From Acidobacteriota bacterium (GTDB lineage Bacteria; Acidobacteriota; Vicinamibacteria; Vicinamibacterales; UBA8438), in contig WTGR01000367.1 of the NCBI GenBank assembly GCA_011523485.1, forward strand, positions 1-5,509: 5,509 nucleotides of DNA, in the 5' to 3' direction. Below are positions 1-5,509 of the stretch, one piece after another (positions within the stretch are counted from its first letter, which is position 1; each line of letters starts with the position of its first letter). A model generated the notes under the pieces. That model made no database searches, was not told where the DNA came from, and worked only from the letters and a program-made list of their open reading frames with translations. The position numbers were made by a program, and so were the translations under genes.

Positions 1-1170
1 CTCGACCCCGGCACCGACTTCGTGCTGCAGCTCCACATGCTGCCGTCCGGCCGACCGGAGACCATCGCGCCGGTGGCCGGCTTCCACTTCGCGGACGCGC
101 CGCCGTCGGGGCCGCCCCTCTATCTGATCCGGCTGGACGCCGACCACCTGCTCGACATTCCGCCGGGCGCTGCCGACTTCGTCGTCTCCGACGCCGTCGA
201 GCTGCCGATCGACGTCGAGTTGCACGCCGTCTATCCCCACGCGCACTACCTGGCAAAGTCCATGGAGGGGAGGGCGACCCTCCCCGACGGAACCGAGCGC
301 TGGCTCATCCGCATCGACGACTGGGACTTCGACTGGCAGGACGTCTACCGCGTGCGCGAGCCGTACATGCTGCCGGCCGGCACCACCCTGTCGATGCGGT
401 TCACCTACGACAATTCGGCCGACAATCCGCGCAACCCGAACGATCCGCCCCGGCGGGTGCGAGCCGGCAACCGGTCGTCGGACGAGATGGCGCACCTGCA
501 GCTCCAGATCCGCCCCCGGCGCGCCGCCGATCTGGTGCTGCTGCGCGAATCGCTCTACCGGCATGCGATCCGGCGCAACCCGGCGAACCCCTGGTCGTAT
601 TACGAGCTCGGAAACGCGCTGCTGGAGAAGGACCGTCTGGACGAGGCGGCGCGGCAGTACCTGGCGGGCCTCGCGGCCGATCCGACGCACGTACCGTCGC
701 GCACCAGCCTCGGCGCGGTCCGTGAGCGGCAGGGGCGGCTGGACGAGGCGGCGGCGGAATTCCGAACCGTGGTGGAGCTGGATCCCGGCTACGCCGACGG
801 ACACTTCAACCTGGGCAGCGTGCGGCTCGCGCAGGGCCGGCTGGAGGAAGCGGCGGGCCATCTCCGCGGGGCGCTCGCGCTGGAGCCGGACCACGCGGCG
901 GCGCACACCAACCTGGGGTACGCGCTGCGCGAGCTCGGCCGTCTCGACGAAGCGGTGACCCACCACCGCGAAGCCTTGCGGCTGCGGCCGGGCTCGGCCG
1001 AGGCCCACAACAACCTGGGAAGCGCCCTGGCGATGGGCGGCTTTCTGGACGAGGCGATAGACCAGTTCCAGCGCGCCCTGCGCATCCAGCCGGACCACGT
1101 GCCGGCTCGCGAGAACCTGGAGCTGGCCCGCGAAATCGCGGCCGAGCTGGAGCGGGCCGGGCTGCGCTGA
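1..1170 (+). CDS. Copper type II monooxygenase (PHM-like) C-terminal domain fused to TPRs, 5'-truncated
   Basis: The reading frame is open from base 1 and ends at TGA 1168-1170, so 389 residues are visible and the N terminus lies upstream of the window. Window residues 1 to about 170 resemble the copper-binding C-terminal half of peptidylglycine alpha-hydroxylating monooxygenase (PHM). VLQLH at residue 12 matches the PHM histidine that helps bind CuH. HAH (residues 80 and 82, bases 238-246) matches the HxH of CuM. SSDEM with Met163 (bases 487-489) matches the CuM methionine. The spacing between these residues is close to PHM. The other two CuH histidines would be upstream. Residues 197-366 form five TPRs, followed by a short charged helix. 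Family knowledge suggests O2- and copper-dependent hydroxylation outside the cytoplasm; substrate and electron donor are unknown. Related bacterial proteins often carry redoxin or cytochrome domains at the N terminus, which cannot be checked here. Confidence 0.85.
   Translation, partial: LDPGTDFVLQLHMLPSGRPETIAPVAGFHFADAPPSGPPLYLIRLDADHLLDIPPGAADFVVSDAVELPIDVELHAVYPHAHYLAKSMEGRATLPDGTERWLIRIDDWDFDWQDVYRVREPYMLPAGTTLSMRFTYDNSADNPRNPNDPPRRVRAGNRSSDEMAHLQLQIRPRRAADLVLLRESLYRHAIRRNPANPWSYYELGNALLEKDRLDEAARQYLAGLAADPTHVPSRTSLGAVRERQGRLDEAAAEFRTVVELDPGYADGHFNLGSVRLAQGRLEEAAGHLRGALALEPDHAAAHTNLGYALRELGRLDEAVTHHREALRLRPGSAEAHNNLGSALAMGGFLDEAIDQFQRALRIQPDHVPARENLELAREIAAELERAGLR
589..1098 (+). repeat. 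Five in-frame 102-bp units encoding TPRs
   Basis: Five consecutive 34-residue units begin near bases 589, 691, 793, 895 and 997 with no spacer between them. Each has the TPR pattern: a LG or LGxA turn at positions 7-9, a G(R/F)LDEA core and a closing (D/E)P or xP. The units differ enough in DNA sequence that they look like an old protein repeat, not a recent expansion. TPR arrays usually form a superhelical protein-binding surface, so this half probably docks a partner. Confidence 0.88.
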
Positions 1171-1211
1171 AGCGAGCAGGCCCCCGGCGCCCGGCCCCGG
1201 AAACCGTCACC

Positions 1212-1229
1212 CTGCGGCTTGCCCCGCAG
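1212..1229. terminator. Small hairpin between convergent genes
   Basis: CTGCGG (1212-1217) and CCGCAG (1224-1229) form a perfect 6-bp stem with a 6-nt loop, 41 nt after the copper-monooxygenase stop and 44 nt beyond the cytochrome stop. A second, weaker stem (GCCGC 1250-1254 with GCGGC 1261-1265) lies beside it. Neither is followed by a T-run on either strand, so an intrinsic terminator is only a possibility suggested by position. In DNA this GC-rich such stems also occur by chance. Confidence 0.25.
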
Positions 1230-1273
1230 CCGGGCCTCGCCGGGAGGCTGCCGCCGTGCTGCGGCGCGGGCTT

Positions 1274-1699
1274 CTACTCGATGCGGATGGGATCGCCCGG
1301 GTTCGCGACATCGATCGCGAGCTCGTCCTCCCCGGCCGGATAGTCGTTGGACTGCAGGATGAACGCGATGACGTCGTTCAACTGCCGCGCCGTAAGGCGT
1401 CCCGGCGCGTCCTGCGGCATCGTCGCGTTCGTGAAGTCCGCGAACTCCCACAGCGTCGCGCCGCTCCACCCGCCGATGAAGCCGGAGCCCTTCAGGCCGG
1501 GCGCCATCTCTCCGCCGAACAGGTCGGCGGCGTGGCAGGCGGCGCATTGCTCGCGGTACGCGGTCCGGCCGCGGGTCGCCTGCTGGTCCGTGTAGACGCC
1601 GTCGTTGATGGTGCGGTCCTGCGCCGCCGCCGGAACCGACAGCCCCGCAACGACAACCGCCGCCGCACAAAGGACGAAAGCGAACCGACGTGTGATCAT
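1274..1699 (-). CDS. Secreted small monohaem c-type cytochrome
   Basis: This 141-residue protein starts MITRRFAFVL, with two arginines and then a hydrophobic stretch to about residue 20. It ends in PAAA before QD, a typical Sec signal peptide with cleavage near residue 26. CAACH at residues 52-56 is the covalent haem site (bases 1546 down to 1532). The Met94 of TMPQ is the likely second axial ligand, followed by the usual C-terminal helix RLTARQLNDVIAFIL. The mature protein is about 115 residues, normal for a class I cytochrome c that carries one electron in the periplasm. The frame stays open for ten more codons upstream, but the start at 1699 puts the signal peptide at the N terminus and has a good Shine-Dalgarno. 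It lies 64 nt downstream of the methyltransferase on the same strand and could be partly co-transcribed with it. The redox partner is unknown; such proteins often sit near dehydrogenases or copper enzymes. Confidence 0.9.
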   Translation of the reverse strand: MITRRFAFVLCAAAVVVAGLSVPAAAQDRTINDGVYTDQQATRGRTAYREQCAACHAADLFGGEMAPGLKGSGFIGGWSGATLWEFADFTNATMPQDAPGRLTARQLNDVIAFILQSNDYPAGEDELAIDVANPGDPIRIE

Positions 1700-1707
1700 G
1701 TCCTCAA

Positions 1708-1712
1708 CTCCC
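1708..1712 (-). promoter_or_regulatory. Shine-Dalgarno of the cytochrome gene
   Basis: On the minus strand GGGAG lies 8 nt before the ATG at 1699. It decides this start over the longer open frame beginning at 1729. It is the only clear Shine-Dalgarno before any of the four gene starts in the window. A loose -10-like TATGAG (4 of 6 consensus bases) lies a little upstream at 1730-1725. Confidence 0.6.
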
Positions 1713-1763
1713 GGCGCCCATTCTCTCATATTCGCCGTGAACCGGAGGTGACGCCCGGCGAAC

Positions 1764-2804
1764 TCAGCGCTTCTCGGCGAGCACGTCGAAGTCCCGGCCG
1801 AGGGCCAGGGAACCGGGCAGGGCGTCCAGTCGCTTCACGAGACGGCGATAGTGGTAGTAGGGCCGCCAGCCGCGGATGCGCCGCCGGCACGCGGCGATCT
1901 CCGCGTCGATCCGGGCCGCCTGGTCTTCGCGCCGCTCCGGCCCGAGCCCTGCTCCGGAGGTCTGCGCAATTCCCGCGCCCGCCGTCAGATCCGCGCGCCG
2001 CATCCCGCGCGTTCCATCGCTCCAGCCGGGAATGGCGCCGAGCGCGCGCAACCCCCGGCGTATTCCGATGGATCGGACGCGCAGCACGCGGAACCCGACG
2101 TCCTCGAACAACTGCAGGAGTTGCGCCCGCGAGAAGAACGACAGGTGCCCCTGGTCGAGCACCGGCACGTCGCCGGGCGCCAGCCTCTCCGCGGCGCGTT
2201 GCAGCGGGCGCACGTCGGTCTCACCGTTGGGGGTGACGACGCGCAGCCGCGCGCCCGGCCGCATGATCCGCCGGGTCTCCTCCAGGTGCCGGCGCGGGTG
2301 CGTCACGTGCTCCAGCAGATCCTTCTGCAGCACGTAGTCGAACGCCGCCGCCGGCAGGCGGGCCTCCTCCAGCGTGCCCCGGTGCACCCTGGCGTCGAAC
2401 CGGTCGCGGGCGTACCAGGCGCCGAACGTCGAGATCTCGACGCCTTCCACCTCCCAGCGGGTGATGGGCCCCAGCGAGGCGAGCAGGAACCCGAGGGCGC
2501 TGCCGACCTCGAGAAAGCGGCCCGCCGGGCGGAGCCGCCGCAACTCGCGGGCGAGAAAGAACGCGTCGCGATCGTACCGCTGCCGCTGGCGGGCGTACCC
2601 TCCGAAGCCGTGCGTCGCGGTCGAATCGAAGTAGTCGGCGCCGTACAGGACGTCGAGCGCGGCCGGCGAGAGGCGGGGGCGTATCTGCCGGACCCCGCAG
2701 CCGCCGCACCGATGCAGCCAGACCGGGCCGACGCCGGGCAGTCCGGCCTCCACGAGCGGGCTCATGCGGCCGGCCGCGCCGCAGACGTCGCACGGATCCA
2801 CCAT
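1764..2804 (-). CDS. Class I SAM-dependent methyltransferase with N-terminal zinc ribbon
   Basis: The protein has 346 residues. Residues 5-8 (CDVC) and 33-36 (CGGC) form two CxxC knuckles of a small zinc ribbon. YFDS and GGYARQRQRYDRD follow, a linker common in this methyltransferase group. The Rossmann core has motif I FLEVGSALGFLL (97-108), the acidic end of strand 2 at VEGVEIS (Glu123), and the motif DYVLQKDLLEHVTHP (156-170), typical of Methyltransf_23/11 enzymes. HLSFFSRAQLLQLFEDVGF (220-238) is the usual C-terminal part of the fold. About 80 further residues are basic and include YYHYRRLVKRLD. There is no signal peptide or membrane helix, so it is cytoplasmic. The substrate cannot be read from the sequence; relatives often act on sugars or small molecules in cell-surface synthesis. 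The start at 2804 is chosen because the first cysteine pair follows at once; there is no Shine-Dalgarno. The frame stays open far upstream, but that stretch is antisense to hemL and ispG. Confidence 0.85.
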   Translation of the reverse strand: MVDPCDVCGAAGRMSPLVEAGLPGVGPVWLHRCGGCGVRQIRPRLSPAALDVLYGADYFDSTATHGFGGYARQRQRYDRDAFFLARELRRLRPAGRFLEVGSALGFLLASLGPITRWEVEGVEISTFGAWYARDRFDARVHRGTLEEARLPAAAFDYVLQKDLLEHVTHPRRHLEETRRIMRPGARLRVVTPNGETDVRPLQRAAERLAPGDVPVLDQGHLSFFSRAQLLQLFEDVGFRVLRVRSIGIRRGLRALGAIPGWSDGTRGMRRADLTAGAGIAQTSGAGLGPERREDQAARIDAEIAACRRRIRGWRPYYHYRRLVKRLDALPGSLALGRDFDVLAEKR

Positions 2805-2816
2805 GCCGGGGGCATG
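2802..2816. repeat. 15-bp inverted repeat holding outward-facing ATGs
   Basis: CATGCC GGG GGCATG is a perfect inverted repeat with 6-bp arms. The left CAT is the start codon of the methyltransferase on the minus strand. The right ATG at 2814-2816 is in frame with hemL and is its upstream possible start. It could be an operator between the two divergent genes or a chance result of the two ATG contexts. Confidence 0.5.
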
Positions 2817-2819
2817 ATA
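2814..2819 (-). promoter_or_regulatory. Candidate -10 box for the methyltransferase
   Basis: On the minus strand the sequence is TATCAT, five of six matches to TATAAT, ending 9 nt before the ATG at 2804. With the usual six-base gap, transcription would start about 3 nt before the start codon, giving an almost leaderless mRNA and explaining the missing Shine-Dalgarno. No convincing -35 is seen 17 bp upstream (TGCGGC). Confidence 0.4.
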
Positions 2820-2823
2820 TCTT
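2815..2823 (+). promoter_or_regulatory. hemL: Candidate extended -10 box for hemL
   Basis: TGA followed by TATCTT (2818-2823) fits an extended -10 (TGn then TAnnnT), with four of six matches to TATAAT. Transcription would begin near 2830, about 5 nt before ATG 2835. This box overlaps the opposite-strand box of the methyltransferase within the same AT-rich 10 bp. No -35 match is evident (GATCCA at 2795-2800). If the box is real, the ATG at 2814 cannot be on the transcript. Confidence 0.4.
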
Positions 2824-2834
2824 TCGCTTCGCCG

Positions 2835-4127
<1,293 letters not shown>

Positions 4128-4144
4128 CCGGGAGGGTTCCGCAG

Positions 4145-4167
4145 GCCGGGCGCCGGCGCCACCCGGC
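4145..4167 (+). terminator. GC hairpin after hemL, possible terminator
   Basis: GCCGGG (4145-4150) and CCCGGC (4162-4167) form a 6-bp stem starting 18 nt after the hemL stop. Inside it lies a perfect 12-bp palindrome, GGCGCCGGCGCC (4149-4160), which offers a competing fold. There is no T-run, so a rho-independent terminator is unproven. Its position after hemL and before a separate ispG promoter makes some role in transcript ending plausible. Confidence 0.3.
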
Positions 4168-4182
4168 GGACGCCGCGCCCAG

Positions 4183-4200
4183 GCCGGCGTCGCCGGCGTC
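4183..4200. repeat. Tandem 9-bp repeat in the hemL-ispG spacer
   Basis: GCCGGCGTC is present twice in direct tandem, followed by ACCGTC, a partial echo of the unit. It sits just upstream of the putative ispG promoter, roughly where a -35 or an activator site would lie. It could be a protein-binding site or simple GC-rich slippage. Confidence 0.45.
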
Positions 4201-4220
4201 ACCGTCCCGCGATGCCGGCT

Positions 4221-4229
4221 TGGTATCAT
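4221..4229 (+). promoter_or_regulatory. ispG: Candidate extended -10 promoter of ispG
   Basis: TGG followed by TATCAT (4224-4229) matches the extended -10 consensus TGnTATAAT except for one base. No -35 match lies 17 bp upstream (ACCGTC), which is common for extended -10 promoters. The predicted start of transcription is about 4236, one base before an in-frame GTG at 4237. The box contains the AT of the upstream ATG 4228, so promoter and ATG start exclude each other on this transcript. Confidence 0.45.
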
Positions 4230-5496
4230 GCGCGCAGTGACGACCGCGATCCGTCTGCATCGTACGACGCCGGTGCCGGTCGGCGGCGTGCAGATCGGCG
4301 GCGGCGCGCCGGTGGCGGTGCAGTCGATGACGCTGACCGATACCGCCGACGCCGCGGCGACCGCCGCGCAATGCATCGAGCTGGCCGAGGCGGGCTCCGA
4401 GCTCGTGCGCGTCACCGTCAACCAGGACGACGCGGCGCGCGCCGTGCCCGAAATCAAGCAGCGCATGCTTGATGCCGGCTGCACGGCGCCGCTCATCGGC
4501 GACTTCCACTACAACGGCCATCTGCTGCTGACCCGGCGCCCGGCGTGCGCGGCGGCGCTCGACAAGTACCGCATCAACCCGGGCAACGTCGGGACGGGCC
4601 GGCGCCGCGACGAGCAGTTCTCCACCATCTGCGCGGTGGCCCGCGATTGCGGCAAGCCGGTGCGCATCGGCGTCAACGGCGGCTCCCTGAACCAGGAGCT
4701 CGTCATGGCGAAGATGCAGGAGAACACCGACCGCGACCTCGGCCGGACGTCGGAAGACATCATCAACGAGTGCATGGTGGTGTCCGCCCTCGAATCGACC
4801 GCCCTGGCCCTCGACAGCGGCCTGCGCGACAGCCAGATCATCCTCTCGGCCAAGGTGTCCCGGCCCCGCGATCTCGTCGCCGTCTACCGCGCGCTGGCCG
4901 CGCAGACGTCGCAGCCGCTGCACCTCGGACTGACCGAGGCGGGCATGGGCGTGAAGGGACTCGTGTGGTCGGCGTCGGCGATGGGCATCCTGCTGCATCA
5001 GGGCATCGGCGACACGATCCGGGTGTCGCTGACGCCGCGCCCGAACGGCGATCGGCGCGAGGAGGTCTACGCCGCGTGCGAGTTGCTGCAGGCGCTCGGA
5101 CTGCGGTCGTTCGCGCCGAGCATCACCGCCTGCCCCGGCTGCGGCCGGACCACCAGCACGACGTTCCAGGAGCTGGCGGAGCGCATCCAGGGCTACGTGC
5201 GCGGGATGATGCCGGCCTGGAAGACGGACTACGAAGGCGTCGAGGAGATGACCGTGGCGGTCATGGGCTGCGTCGTCAACGGCCCGGGCGAGTCGAAGGC
5301 GGCCAATATCGGGATCAGCCTGCCGGGCACGGGCGAGGAGCCGACCTGCCCGGTCTACGTGGACGGCCGCCACGCGACGACGCTGCGCGGCTCCTACGAC
5401 GAGCTCTCCGAGGCCTTCCGCCGCCTGATAGACGATTACGTCGAGGAGAAGTACGCCCGGAAGCCGATCTCGTCACCCTCGGGGTCTGCGCCGTAG
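4228..5496 (+). CDS. ispG: 4-hydroxy-3-methylbut-2-en-1-yl diphosphate synthase
   Basis: IspG (GcpE) reductively opens 2-C-methyl-D-erythritol 2,4-cyclodiphosphate to HMBPP, the penultimate MEP-pathway step, using a [4Fe-4S] cluster and reduced flavodoxin or ferredoxin. The first part is the TIM barrel: VAVQSMTLTDT, ELVRVTVN, IGDFHYNGHLLL, YRINPGNVG, PVRIGVNGGSL, ILSAKVS and LGLTEAGMG. The cluster domain follows: ACPGCGRTTSTTFQ with Cys302 and Cys305, then MGCVVNGPGESK with Cys348 and Glu355. The spacing (3, 43 and 7 residues) equals my memory of the Thermus enzyme. At 422 residues it is the longer bacterial form; E. coli IspG has 372. All cluster ligands are present, so it should be active. 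ATG 4228 gives the longest product, but GTG 4237 (419 residues) fits the promoter better. The conserved part starts after both, and neither has a Shine-Dalgarno. Confidence 0.97.
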   Translation: MRAVTTAIRLHRTTPVPVGGVQIGGGAPVAVQSMTLTDTADAAATAAQCIELAEAGSELVRVTVNQDDAARAVPEIKQRMLDAGCTAPLIGDFHYNGHLLLTRRPACAAALDKYRINPGNVGTGRRRDEQFSTICAVARDCGKPVRIGVNGGSLNQELVMAKMQENTDRDLGRTSEDIINECMVVSALESTALALDSGLRDSQIILSAKVSRPRDLVAVYRALAAQTSQPLHLGLTEAGMGVKGLVWSASAMGILLHQGIGDTIRVSLTPRPNGDRREEVYAACELLQALGLRSFAPSITACPGCGRTTSTTFQELAERIQGYVRGMMPAWKTDYEGVEEMTVAVMGCVVNGPGESKAANIGISLPGTGEEPTCPVYVDGRHATTLRGSYDELSEAFRRLIDDYVEEKYARKPISSPSGSAP

Positions 5497-5508
5497 AACG
5501 GCGTAGAC
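5484..5508 (+). terminator. Hairpin spanning the ispG stop codon
   Basis: GTCTGCGCCGT (5484-5494) pairs with ACGGCGTAGAC (5498-5508) as an 11-bp stem with one G-T wobble and a 3-nt loop, AGA. The first base of the TAG stop closes the stem and the other two are in the loop. This is the strongest stem seen in the window and lies where an intrinsic terminator of ispG would be. The window ends one base later, so a T-run cannot be checked. Confidence 0.5.
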
Positions 5509-5509
5509 T

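Noticed and set aside
789..1670. 293-codon minus-strand frame overlapping the TPR region and the cytochrome
   Set aside because: It reads the cytochrome out of frame and lies antisense to the TPRs; there is no domain signature.
1660..1699. Lipoprotein signal in the cytochrome (Cys11 in the hydrophobic segment)
   Set aside because: The residues before the cysteine (FVL) do not fit a lipobox, and the cysteine lies too early in the hydrophobic core; an ordinary cleavage site follows at PAAA.
1256..2236. 326-codon plus-strand open frame over the cytochrome and methyltransferase
   Set aside because: Arginine-rich shadow without motifs; the minus-strand cytochrome has a signal peptide, CAACH and a Shine-Dalgarno.
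1851..2834. Plus-strand frame open upstream of hemL, antisense to the methyltransferase
   Set aside because: Known HemL proteins start close to the residue encoded at 2835; the upstream translation has no domain and mirrors the methyltransferase.

Overview
The window is high-GC bacterial chromosome (roughly 70% G+C by eye) with five protein-coding genes, tightly packed, and no mobile element, CRISPR array or RNA gene that I can see. The best guess at the host is a member of the Acidobacteriota, perhaps Vicinamibacteria-like. The reasons are a copper-monooxygenase/TPR fusion of a type I associate with Acidobacteria and Planctomycetes, a small secreted cytochrome c, a long Thermus-like IspG, and haem synthesis by the C5 route, which argues against an alphaproteobacterium. 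This placement is inference from remembered families.

Layout. Positions 1-1170 (+) hold the 3' part of a protein joining the C-terminal half of a peptidylglycine-hydroxylase-like copper monooxygenase to five TPRs. It converges on a small exported monohaem cytochrome c (1274-1699, -). Upstream of the cytochrome, on the same strand, is a zinc-ribbon SAM-dependent methyltransferase (1764-2804, -). Its start lies back to back with hemL (2835-4127, +), glutamate-1-semialdehyde aminomutase. A 100-nt GC-rich spacer separates hemL from ispG (4228-5496, +), an iron-sulfur enzyme of the MEP isoprenoid pathway. All gaps between genes are about 100 nt or less.

How the genes relate. hemL and ispG are housekeeping genes for tetrapyrrole and isoprenoid precursors. 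They lie in the same direction, but ispG seems to have its own promoter. The copper protein and the cytochrome are both predicted redox proteins; the cytochrome is exported by its signal peptide, while the location of the copper protein cannot be seen because its N terminus is missing. They are convergent, so any link is only suggestive. The methyltransferase has no identifiable substrate.

The most interesting signal is regulatory. The methyltransferase and hemL appear to share one AT-rich 10-bp patch that reads as a -10 box on both strands. These two genes and ispG have TATCnT boxes only 7-11 nt before the start codon and no Shine-Dalgarno sequence, which fits leaderless or nearly leaderless mRNAs. 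The cytochrome, by contrast, has a normal Shine-Dalgarno. I found no clearly new multi-gene system.
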